A DNA stretch of 64,000 nucleotides from Mycolicibacterium arabiense. GTDB taxonomy: Bacteria; Actinomycetota; Actinomycetes; Mycobacteriales; Mycobacteriaceae. This document shows, one piece after another, positions 49,884-57,809 of the stretch. Each line of letters starts with the position of its first letter. The stretch's first letter is position 1. The translations under genes and the position numbers were made by a program. The notes under the pieces are model-generated. The model saw nothing but the letters and a program-made list of their open reading frames with translations, searched no databases and was not told the origin of the DNA. The stretch spans positions 5,890,001 through 5,954,000 of the forward strand of contig NZ_AP022593.1 of NCBI RefSeq assembly GCF_010731815.2, read 5' to 3'.

Positions 49884-49976
49884 GAGATTTCGAACGGGTG
49901 AGCCCACAGGGCCTGGACTTGGCCTGCACGCGGAGCCGACAGTCACTTGTAAGACACCCCAGGCGATCCCGCTAAC

Positions 49977-50048
49977 TGAAGTCAGATGCGTCTTCTGACT
50001 TCACGTAGGCAAATAAGTGAAGTTAGACTGCGGTGGTGACTTCACTTA
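49977..50048. promoter_or_regulatory. Two tandem dyads over the fic promoter and start codon
   Basis: Dyad 1: TGAAGTCAGA (49977-49986) and TCTGACTTCA (49994-50003). Dyad 2: TAAGTGAAGT (50014-50023) and ACTTCACTTA (50039-50048), spanning the GTG start at 50033. The TGAAGT half-sites at 49977 and 50018 and the ACTTCA half-sites at 49998 and 50039 are each exactly 41 bp apart, about four helical turns. The Fic protein ends in an HTH-like domain, so autorepression is likely. Confidence 0.7.
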
Positions 50049-51208
50049 GCTCTGTCACTCGCGAGGACGTCCGTTGGGAGCCGCAGAGCAGGAGGCATGC
50101 GGGGCGAGCGCTGCCCAAGTACGGCACCTATCACCCCACGGTGCCCGCCAACATTGCCGATCTAGTTTTGGAGCTGCCATCATTTGTGTTGGCCGACGCT
50201 GAGTCAGCCAGCCGCGAGATTGCACGGTTTGACGCCGAACTCGGCGGCGAGATCGCTCCGTTCGCATCAGTGCTGCTGCGGTCGGAATCCGCCGCGAGTT
50301 CGCAGATCGAGAACCTGACCGCCTCGGCGCGCGCAATCGGTGAGGCCGAGCTGCCCGGTGGAAAGTCCAAGCGAAACGCGGCCATGGTCGTCGCCAACAC
50401 CGCTGCGATGCAGGCAGCGGTCACCCTGTCTGACACCTTGAACGCGGACAGTATCCGGACGATGCACCGCGCCTTGATGATCAACGATCCCCGCCACACC
50501 CCAGGCGAGTTCCGCACCGAGCCAGTGTGGATCGGAAGTGGGTCCACCCCAATCGGCGCGACGTTTGTCGGCCCGCGACATGAGCTGATCCCTGGGGCGA
50601 TCGGCGATCTGATCGCGTTCGCCCACCGGGCCGACGTGCCCGCGCTGCCGCAGATCGCGGTGAGTCACGCACAGTTCGAGACCATCCACCCCTTTACCGA
50701 CGGCAACGGCCGGACAGGGCGCGCATTAGTGCAAGCGATGCTGCGCAATAAGGGATTGACGCGGCAGGTTACGGTGCCGGTCTCAGCCGGGCTGTTGGCC
50801 GACACCGGCGCATACTTCGCCGCATTGACGAGCTATCGCGACGGTGACGCTGCGCCGATTGTCGAGAGCTTCTCGCGAGCCACCATTCTGGCGATCGCCA
50901 ACGGGCGACAACTGGTCGTCGAACTTCGCGAGATTCGGGAAAACTGGAACGGTGTGATCTCCGCGCGGTCCGACTCCGCGGTGTGGAAGGTCGCCGACTT
51001 GTTGACTCGCCGCCCGGTCCTGAACGCCGTACTACTGGCGCAAGAACTGGGCATCGAGTCGACCAATGCTCACCGCTATCTCAACCCGCTCACGAAAGCA
51101 GGAATTCTCATCGAGACAACCAACGGGCCCCGCAACAGAGTGTGGCGTTCTCCAGAAGTACTCGCCGCGCTCGATGCTTTCGCCGAACGCGCCGGCCGAC
51201 GCGGTTGA
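50033..51208 (+). CDS. Fic family protein, class II (autoinhibited) with C-terminal HTH
   Basis: 391-residue predicted AMP-transferase acting on protein hydroxyl groups. The Fic core motif is HPFTDGNGRTGR (residues 219-230) with all catalytic residues intact. An inhibitory helix lies N-terminal to the core with the motif S-S-Q-I-E-N (residues 89-94, S-x-x-x-E-N), which defines class II autoinhibition. The C-terminus (residues about 315-375) looks like a winged helix (WKVADLLTRRPVLNAVLLAQELGIESTNAHRYLNPLTKAG), so it may bind its own promoter dyads. GTG 50033 or 50036 is the start. The target protein is unknown. Confidence 0.9.
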   Translation: MVTSLSSVTREDVRWEPQSRRHAGRALPKYGTYHPTVPANIADLVLELPSFVLADAESASREIARFDAELGGEIAPFASVLLRSESAASSQIENLTASARAIGEAELPGGKSKRNAAMVVANTAAMQAAVTLSDTLNADSIRTMHRALMINDPRHTPGEFRTEPVWIGSGSTPIGATFVGPRHELIPGAIGDLIAFAHRADVPALPQIAVSHAQFETIHPFTDGNGRTGRALVQAMLRNKGLTRQVTVPVSAGLLADTGAYFAALTSYRDGDAAPIVESFSRATILAIANGRQLVVELREIRENWNGVISARSDSAVWKVADLLTRRPVLNAVLLAQELGIESTNAHRYLNPLTKAGILIETTNGPRNRVWRSPEVLAALDAFAERAGRRG

Positions 51209-51360
51209 TCGACCGCTCAACTCGCTCCTCGGTCCCGTTGCTGTCGCGCAAAGGCGGAAGTACGCGGCTCTAGGCGCTTCGCTTTGAACGATGTCGCAGA
51301 TGCTTAACGTGTTGTGTCGGGAAGCGCAGCAATGCTGGCGTCGTCCGAGAGGGATGAGTG

Positions 51361-51519
51361 ATGGCGAAGACTGTGGAGTTCCGCGACGCTGACATGCGTC
51401 GTGCCTGGGAGGAAGCCGACGCCGCCGAGCGTGACGCGGAGCAGAATCCCGAGCGCATCGCAGAACGCCGCCGCCGACTGATCAAATGGGTTGAGGCGCG
51501 CGCTAACACTGGCGTGTAG
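51361..51519 (+). CDS. Small charged protein of 52 residues
   Basis: An ATG preceded by AGAGGG opens a short frame: MAKTVEFRDADMRRAWEEAD..., rich in Asp, Glu, Arg and Ala, predicted to be one or two helices. It starts 152 bp after fic on the same strand and ends 19 bp before the convergent integrase stop. There is no family match I can name. It could be a small regulator or partner of Fic; existence as a gene is moderately supported. Confidence 0.45.
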   Translation: MAKTVEFRDADMRRAWEEADAAERDAEQNPERIAERRRRLIKWVEARANTGV

Positions 51520-51537
51520 CCTTGGCGACCGCCCCGC

Positions 51538-52932
51538 CTACGGCTCGCCGCTAGTGCGCGACCGTCCCATCAGCGCATCACCCGCCGCGGCGAGTGCATC
51601 GTCATAGACGTGCCCGTACACCCGCAGCGTGATCGCCGGATCATGGCCCAGCCACTTTGCCGTCGCCGACGGTGTGGTGCCGCCGTCGAGCAGCATGGTG
51701 GCGGCGGTGTGCCGCACATCGTGTAGCCGAATGACCGGCACGCCAGCGTCTTTCGCGTGCTGAGCGAACTGGGAAGAGTATGTCTCCGGCCGGATGGGGG
51801 AGCCGTCTGCGTTGACGGCAACGAGTCCGGTGTCGGGATACTGCGAACCGATGGCGAGGCGTTCCTCGGCTTGGCGAAGCCTGAAGGTACGGAGCGCTGT
51901 AAGGACGTCGACGGGCATCGGGAGCGCCCGGCGCGAGCGCTTTGACTTCGGGTCGCCGGTGACTGTGCCTGTGCCTTCGACCACCACGCGGCCCTGAGCG
52001 ACGGACACGGTGCCAGCATCGAAATCGACGTCAAACCATCTGAGCCCGAGTACTTCCGAGCGGCGAAGTCCGGCGAGGGTCAACAACCAGCAGGCGTTCA
52101 GACGGTCGTCGCGCACGTGATGCCGAAACTGGCCGGCCTGTTCAGGGGTCCAGCTTTTCATTTCGTGGTGTTCGACTGTCGGGCGCTTCACCAAGCGCGC
52201 CACATTCCGCGCTACCAGACCTTCCCGCATCGCGTCGTCGAGGGCGGACGACAGCACGACGAGCATGGTGACCACAGTCCGCGGACTGACGCTGCCTGGG
52301 ACCCGGGGGCGCTGTGGGTCACTTGGTTCGGCGGCCACGTAGCGACCGCGCCCCTTCCGCACCACGCCACCCGAAGTCACAAGCCGGTCGAGGGACCTGA
52401 TACCTGGTTCACCGAGGGCCCCCAAGATCTCGTTGTACTTCGCCCCTTCGGGCTGGCCTCGCAAGAAAGTGAGGACTTCTGCTGCGCGACGGCCTCTTCT
52501 GTCGCGCTGGGTGACCGGCGCGCCGCTCAGTCGCACCGTCACCAGAGCGTCGATGTCAGCGGTGCGCAGCTGTTGAAGACCCATGCTCCCGAGTGTGTCG
52601 ATGACAGGCTTCAGAGAATGCCGGTATCCGGTGAGGGTGTTAGGACGCACGTCGCGTCTGCTGTCAAGCCACCGGGTCAAATACTCGGCGACAGTCGTGG
52701 GGTCGCGTTTGACGAACGCGCCGGCTGCCACCTCGGTGGTAATTCTCCGGTACTCGCGACGCGCTTCCGCAAGCGTGGGAAAGGTGAATCGTTGCCTGTC
52801 GCGGGTGCCGTCGGGCTGGATGCCGACGTCGACCTGAAACCTATAGCTGACTGCACCGTTTCTTGCGGTGTGTTTGGTGATCGGCTCCGCGCGACGTGCG
52901 CGTTTGGTACCTGGCTCGTCAGTGGTAGTCAT
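51538..52932 (-). CDS. Tyrosine-type site-specific integrase with inserted domain
   Basis: 464 residues. An AP2-like/arm-binding N-terminal domain (residues about 15-75), a core-binding SAM-like domain (about 80-250) and a catalytic domain (about 260-455). The catalytic set is intact: Arg290 (LAGLRRSEVLGLRW), His404 and Arg407 (LHDVRHTAATML), His430 (WLGHDP) and nucleophile Tyr439 (LRVYGHV). Residues about 141-212 are an extra winged-helix-like block inside the core-binding domain. ATG 52932 has an AGGAGG site. It should recombine the element at tRNA-Val. Confidence 0.93.
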   Translation of the reverse strand: MTTTDEPGTKRARRAEPITKHTARNGAVSYRFQVDVGIQPDGTRDRQRFTFPTLAEARREYRRITTEVAAGAFVKRDPTTVAEYLTRWLDSRRDVRPNTLTGYRHSLKPVIDTLGSMGLQQLRTADIDALVTVRLSGAPVTQRDRRGRRAAEVLTFLRGQPEGAKYNEILGALGEPGIRSLDRLVTSGGVVRKGRGRYVAAEPSDPQRPRVPGSVSPRTVVTMLVVLSSALDDAMREGLVARNVARLVKRPTVEHHEMKSWTPEQAGQFRHHVRDDRLNACWLLTLAGLRRSEVLGLRWFDVDFDAGTVSVAQGRVVVEGTGTVTGDPKSKRSRRALPMPVDVLTALRTFRLRQAEERLAIGSQYPDTGLVAVNADGSPIRPETYSSQFAQHAKDAGVPVIRLHDVRHTAATMLLDGGTTPSATAKWLGHDPAITLRVYGHVYDDALAAAGDALMGRSRTSGEP

Positions 52933-53090
52933 CTGCCCTCCTGCCGACACCCGTCTGCGCCCGAGCGGTTCTGTCCAATATTGCCTCAGGCCTGCGACAG
53001 GTGCGCACGGCGAACTGAATTCGCCTCACTTGACGCTCAAATGTAGTCGTCGTGGACAGCTCGCGACCGCCGTTCGAACGGTAAGGCGGC

Positions 53091-53273
53091 TTACGACGCA
53101 ATCAGCTGTTGTAGCTCTGCGGTAACGACGTAGACGCGGCCGCCAAGTCGGCGCACCGGCAGTTCGCCCGAGGCGGCGAGCCGATACGCCGCCGCCCGGC
53201 TGATGCCGAGTATTGCAGCGGCTTGAGGAACTGCAAGTAACAGCGGTAAACCGTCAAAGATGTTGGTGCTCAA
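53091..53273 (-). CDS. Excisionase-like helix-turn-helix protein
   Basis: 60 residues beginning at TTG 53273, which has a strong AGGAGG site eight bases upstream. The protein is an MerR/Xis-type HTH: LLAVPQAAAILGISRAAAYRLAASGELPVRRLGGRVYVVTAEL. It is upstream of the integrase on the same strand, as expected for a recombination directionality factor. Earlier in-frame starts exist (to 53327) but lack a ribosome-binding site. Confidence 0.8.
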   Translation of the reverse strand: MSTNIFDGLPLLLAVPQAAAILGISRAAAYRLAASGELPVRRLGGRVYVVTAELQQLIAS

Positions 53274-53463
53274 TTCTTTCACCTCCTCGGTCTGAAGCTC
53301 GTAGTAGCTCGGGGACGTTGACCACATACCGTTGAAGCAGCGGCGTGATGGCAGGGTTTGTGGCCAACTGTTGCAGCGCGATCAAAAGGATCACCGATGG
53401 TGCGACCTGGCCGCAGGTCACCGGGTCGCTACCCGGCGTACGGTCCCCGGCGTGGTATGGCAT
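53254..53463 (-). CDS. Doubtful small ORF upstream of the excisionase-like gene
   Basis: 69 codons, overlapping the excisionase start region in another frame. The stretch PSVILLIALQQLATNPAITPLLQRY reads like protein, but no ribosome-binding site precedes the ATG and no family is recognised. No better gene is visible in 53274-53592. Confidence 0.2.
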   Translation of the reverse strand: MPYHAGDRTPGSDPVTCGQVAPSVILLIALQQLATNPAITPLLQRYVVNVPELLRASDRGGERIEHQHL

Positions 53464-53592
53464 GACGTGAACGTATGACTCCGGGCGGAATGGGGTCCAC
53501 CAGCTGAGCCATATTGGATTGGTCAGCGAGGCAGATTCTCCGCATGTCCGCAGTTGTCGTCGTCGACCGGCGAAATCCAGCCTGACCGACGC

Positions 53593-53992
53593 TCAGGACC
53601 GGCGATCAGGCACGCCGAGGTGAAGCCGAGCGCGCGCGGCGTCCTGGGCGCCGGTGTGGACCATTGCGAAACTCTGCTTCATTCGGCGGAGCCAAAACCG
53701 TGCCGCGTGCGTGCGGTGCGCCCGCGCCCAGCGTCGGCGACGATCAGGTAGTCGACGTCGTAGACGTGGCCGGTAGGCGCTCGGAAGCGACCGGGTGTAG
53801 CGGTGACAACCCGACGTTGTTGTAGACGCCGCCGTCGGTCATTCGGCAGGTACTGCGTAATCGTGACGCTGACGGTCGCGGAACTCGTATCGGCGGGTCA
53901 ACGCGGGAAACGCGCCGGGATAGGCGGCCGCGGCAGCCACTGCCACGGCAACAATCGCGGGTGCGACGATGTCGCCGAAGAGCGAGCATGAC
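53593..53992 (-). pseudogene. Frameshifted remnant of a patatin-like phospholipase
   Basis: On the minus strand three frames must be joined to read a patatin C-terminal half: LFGDIVAPAIVAVAV...AAAAYPGAFPALTRRYEF, then MTDGGVYNNVGLSPLHP (the patatin D-G-G motif), then GHVYDVDYLIVADAGRG, then FWLRRMKQSFAMVHTGAQDA to a stop at 53593. The GxSxG half is absent; the remnant begins just beyond the stop of the glycosylation gene at 54001. It is therefore truncated and carries at least two or three frameshifts. Confidence 0.75.
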
Positions 53993-54000
53993 TGTCGCGT

Positions 54001-56130
54001 TTACCTATTTGCAGGTGTGTGAACGGTTACTGAGCGGAACTCGACGGCTGCAGGCAGTTGGGAGGCGTCGAGCCGTCCTGCCAGTGCTTCAGATCTCGAG
54101 TACCAGAGGTTCAAGTTGAGTTCTAATGGACGATCTGGGATTGGCGTGGGACTCCACTGTCTACGTTCATGCAGTACTACGCCGTCGACTCTCCAGCGGA
54201 TTATATCTGGGTACCAATCGATCTCATAGCGGTGAAAGTCTGCGGCAGCGTCGAACCCGAGATCTACAAGCACAGGTGTGCCGCGATACCCGTACTCCAT
54301 TCGCGCTCCGATGGGGCCTGGGTTGTAGTAGACGTTGACCAACATCTTGGTTGTGTCCTTGCCCAAAAACTCGATATCTATCTCTTGGCGGGGGGCGTTA
54401 CGGTGCAGGAACAACCCAGTGATCAGGCCCGAGACGTTGGAGCTTCGCAGATCCGCGCCAAAGGTCCCGTACAAGAACTCTTGCTGGCTTGCAATCGCAC
54501 CTGACGTGTACTCGCGTACGGCGGTCTGCTCTCGGCGTAATCTCAGAACCGCTGGGGATCCGGATGACTGCTCGTAGTTTCTGGCCGAGAAGAGCGCCAG
54601 GTTGCTTGGGAAGGTGTCATCGCGGAGTCTCCAGTCATCCAGGGGGAGGGCAGAATCACTCGTCCAATCCACAGTGGTGTGAGCGGACTTGACTCGGGTG
54701 TCGTCTAGCGTACGAAAGCCGCGAAGTACGTCATCCGCTTGGCGGAGAATCCATGGCGACACATCGGCCCGAAGCACGTGCGATTGGTTCACAGTGGTTG
54801 ACGTTTCGGGCATTTCGACCGTGGTTCGCTGGCCCAGATCAATGTCGCCGGGGTAGGGGAGTGACGGATACTCGATGCTGAGGAAATGGCTCAGTGCTGC
54901 CCACTTGTCGCGGTGATGAGGTTCGAGATGTAGGTGCCTATGGACGGGAATGGCACCGAACTGGGTATCCGGCGCCGTCGAGATAAACAGTGCCGACGGG
55001 TAAGTTGCGGCGAGCGCGGCGAAATGCAGGCCTGCTACCGATCCAATGTTGACGTAGGCATTGAAGCTTCGGAGTCGGTTGTTGTCGAGCGCGTCCTGCT
55101 CTCGTCGCGGCAGCGAATTGGCATCACTGAAGCAGGTGTAACCCAGCATGGCTAGTGCCGTCGCAAGCGCGGTGAGGCCGGAGCCGTGTGGGCCCAACGC
55201 GATAACCGGCTCGGGCAACTTCGCCGCGGCATGCACAAGCGGTTTCTCCTGAGTTAGGAGTCCAACTTTCGCAAGTGCTGGCAAGACCGAATATGAGTTC
55301 GTTGACGGCTCGTCGAGTCGTTGTTCGATTATCCGTTCGGCCGCCGAATAGACGAGGAGCGAATCAAACTGAAGATTCAGCCACAGGTCAATCGGGCCGT
55401 GTGCGGGTAATCGGTCGAGTAGCCTCCGCGCGCCGGCTCGGCTCAGCACGTAACCGGACGCCTCCCAAAGTCCAGGTTCAGTCCGAGGAATTGGTTTGCG
55501 ACGGACAAAGTTCCGGCGCGCTGTGGGCCGAAGCTCTCGGTACGCCAGATAGAGGAGGTCGAATCGCAAGTCGCCGCCCGAGGCGTCAGTTAGTTCGACC
55601 CACGCCGCTTTTAGCTTTTTGGCGAAACTCCGGACGAACACGACATCGTCTTCGAGGATCAGAGCACTTGACACGTCTCCGTGTGCGACCAGCTTCCAGA
55701 CCTCGATATGAGACAAGGCAACAGCGACCTCTTGCGGCGTCATCGCAATCTGATGAGCACGCGTCGCGTCGTCGATGACGAGGCGAGGGTGGGGGTCGAC
55801 GGCGAGCTGTTCGGCCAACGAGAATGAGGGCACTAGGATCGACTCGTCGATGTCGCCGTTGAGGTATCTGGCGTCGATCGCCGAGAATCGTCGCGTCAGC
55901 CCCGAGAGTCGTTCGCCACGTCGGTCACGAAAGCGGTGTAACTCGCGCCGTTGGCGCCGCCATCGGTTGGGCTTGCGGTCGAGATTGATGACGTAAATGC
56001 GTCGGAGTGCATCAACGTCGTCAGACCCGGAGAAGACGTCTACCCGCCGGTGGAAGTCCGTGAATCGTGCCACGACCCGCAGGCGGTGGGCCAGCAATAC
56101 CTTTGCGTCAGCGAAGGCGAGCAGATTCAT
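54001..56130 (-). CDS. Fusion protein: GT25-like glycosyltransferase, P-loop domain, GH16-like glucanase
   Basis: 709 residues in one uninterrupted frame. Residues about 43-270 are a LPS-type family 25 glycosyltransferase (RRIYVINLDRKPNRWRRQR; ALILEDDVVFV with the acidic metal motif; EASGYVLSRAGARRLLDRL). Residues about 305-480 look like a sulfotransferase/kinase-type P-loop region (VIALGPHGSGLTALATALAML). Residues about 485-705 are a GH16-like jelly roll with the catalytic motif EIDIEF (Glu583, Asp585, Glu587). No signal peptide is evident. It lies 33 bp after the GT32-like gene and is AT-richer than the core genome, pointing to transfer. Confidence 0.8.
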   Translation of the reverse strand: MNLLAFADAKVLLAHRLRVVARFTDFHRRVDVFSGSDDVDALRRIYVINLDRKPNRWRRQRRELHRFRDRRGERLSGLTRRFSAIDARYLNGDIDESILVPSFSLAEQLAVDPHPRLVIDDATRAHQIAMTPQEVAVALSHIEVWKLVAHGDVSSALILEDDVVFVRSFAKKLKAAWVELTDASGGDLRFDLLYLAYRELRPTARRNFVRRKPIPRTEPGLWEASGYVLSRAGARRLLDRLPAHGPIDLWLNLQFDSLLVYSAAERIIEQRLDEPSTNSYSVLPALAKVGLLTQEKPLVHAAAKLPEPVIALGPHGSGLTALATALAMLGYTCFSDANSLPRREQDALDNNRLRSFNAYVNIGSVAGLHFAALAATYPSALFISTAPDTQFGAIPVHRHLHLEPHHRDKWAALSHFLSIEYPSLPYPGDIDLGQRTTVEMPETSTTVNQSHVLRADVSPWILRQADDVLRGFRTLDDTRVKSAHTTVDWTSDSALPLDDWRLRDDTFPSNLALFSARNYEQSSGSPAVLRLRREQTAVREYTSGAIASQQEFLYGTFGADLRSSNVSGLITGLFLHRNAPRQEIDIEFLGKDTTKMLVNVYYNPGPIGARMEYGYRGTPVLVDLGFDAAADFHRYEIDWYPDIIRWRVDGVVLHERRQWSPTPIPDRPLELNLNLWYSRSEALAGRLDASQLPAAVEFRSVTVHTPANR

Positions 56131-56163
56131 AGCGGCATCAGCGGGCCGTCATTCCTCACGCGC

Positions 56164-57093
56164 TCACTCACCGCCTCGCTGCCACAGCCTCCAGTTGCGC
56201 TTGTCGGACCGGTAGGAGAGGGGCCATTTGCTCACAGCAACGGAGTTCCAGTCTTCAAGGATACTGAAATCTAGAGGCATGGAGGATTGTCTCAGTTGGA
56301 TCGCGTGTCGAACTAGGCTCGCCGTGAGATTACCAGGGCCAGTAAGGGATTGGATGTCTCGATTCTCGTTCGACGCGCCGAGAATATTCTCCATCGCGTT
56401 GCGAAGCGCGGCGCCGACGATGGGATGCTTGGCGGGCGCAATGAGTGGGGTTGTATCTACGTAGAACACCCTCTGTGCGTCAGAGGCTGCCGAGGCGGCC
56501 CCTACTGCGTCAATCATCTGATCACTCGCGATGTCGTAGCACAACGGACGAAGCTGAAGGCCACCGGCGCGGGCTGTCTGGGCGAGGGATCCGCCGACGT
56601 ATTCGTCATCGGCATCAACGTAGTAGCCGCCGTTCACCCAGATGAATGCATAGCGAAAGAAGTCGGACCGCATCGCCGGGTGCGGGCACGCTTGAAACGC
56701 TCGAAGATGACGGTCATCGAGGTGCTCTTTGATGAAGTCGGCCGCTGACTCATCGTCAAAGAGGACGTGTTGGTAGCCCTGAGAATCGAGCGTTGCCCAG
56801 CCACTTATGCACCCTTCCACGTCCGTGGGGACCGTTCGCCGGTCGTCCCAGAACTGAACGATCACGCGCGGGGCCGGTTCCCCGCGAGGTGGCGGGGCCG
56901 GGTGAGACGCAATGAGTGCGCGCATGAATTGCGATCTGAGGCGGTGGTCGTCGACAGCGGCCATTGGGCGCTGCTCAGGAAGTTGCGGCGTCGTTTGGGT
57001 GCTACCCATCTCGGGTTTTATGTCGGGCGGTTCGTGTGAGATGGCGTCTGCCCCTGATGTCGCGTGCGAAACGGTTCGCTGCAATCGTGCCAT
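56164..57093 (-). CDS. GT32-like (OCH1/capsular type) glycosyltransferase
   Basis: Up to 309 residues. The DXD-containing block MRSDFFRYAFIWVNGGYYVDADDEYVGG matches the sugar-binding-region DXD motif family (S-D-x-x-R-Y...G-G-x-Y-x-D-x-D). RVIVQFWDDRRTVPTDVEGCISGW is the family N-terminus. The start is uncertain: ATG 57093, 57009 or 56964 are possible and none has a clear ribosome-binding site; the first 45 residues look unstructured. It probably forms an operon with the fusion gene and shares its lower GC. Donor and acceptor sugars are unknown. Confidence 0.75.
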   Translation of the reverse strand: MARLQRTVSHATSGADAISHEPPDIKPEMGSTQTTPQLPEQRPMAAVDDHRLRSQFMRALIASHPAPPPRGEPAPRVIVQFWDDRRTVPTDVEGCISGWATLDSQGYQHVLFDDESAADFIKEHLDDRHLRAFQACPHPAMRSDFFRYAFIWVNGGYYVDADDEYVGGSLAQTARAGGLQLRPLCYDIASDQMIDAVGAASAASDAQRVFYVDTTPLIAPAKHPIVGAALRNAMENILGASNENRDIQSLTGPGNLTASLVRHAIQLRQSSMPLDFSILEDWNSVAVSKWPLSYRSDKRNWRLWQRGGE

Positions 57094-57809
57094 GCTGAGA
57101 GTCGAACACCCGGCCGCGCGCCCAATCCGGAGTCTCTCCGTAACGATGTTGTCCTCGATCGCTACCGGCGCCGCAAGGTATGTCGGGATGAGCGCTCGAC
57201 ATCAGCGTGTCGCGATCGAGCTTCGGTTTGGCAATCGCGCCCACACCAGCCTGCGGGGCCCCAACTCACTCGCCAGTACGTGTCGGTGCAGACGCCGGCG
57301 AGTCCACAGGCAGGCCGTATAAGTTCCGCCCGCGGTTGCAGCAGGTTTTACTCGGCATACGGGCAACTCAAGGGCAAGTGGACCGGACCGAGACGCCCGG
57401 CACCGTAGAGGTTGAGCACCCATCATGGATCGTGAGGATGTTTCCACAACGACAGTTTCGATAGATGGCGTCTCATTACGAGAGACCCCTTACCCATAAA
57501 TATCGCGGTGCCAAACGACTTTCGCGCGAGTGAGCAGCTTGTGAGCATTCCGATTCAGAGCTGTTATCGGTCAATACACTGAGACTGGGAAATGTGCGGT
57601 CCGATTTATAACTACGCCGCCGAGCGGTGTCGACGCCGTGATTTGCCGATTGGGTCGGACGCGGGGTGCCCAATGTGGCTTCACCTTCGACATTTCCGCC
57701 TGAATGTTGTCGTGTACGACACCCCCAGTAGGAGTAAGGCTCGGTCCGCTTACTTACGGCGGCGGGCGGTGCGCGCGAGAGTCCACCACTAGAGCCGTGC
57801 TGGTGGCTG
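57094..57809. other. Gene-poor region between relaxase and glycosyltransferase genes
   Basis: About 716 bp, AT-richer in 57440-57620 than its surroundings. Short open frames exist on both strands but none shows a ribosome-binding site or recognisable protein. It must contain the promoter of the minus-strand glycosylation operon and possibly the relaxase terminator; I see no clear hairpin. It may hold decayed sequence. Confidence 0.5.

Noticed and set aside
49745..49975. 76-codon open frame on the plus strand
   Set aside because: Starts inside the tRNA-Val gene and has no ribosome-binding site.
52117..53046. 309-codon open frame on the plus strand
   Set aside because: Antisense to the integrase; no family features.
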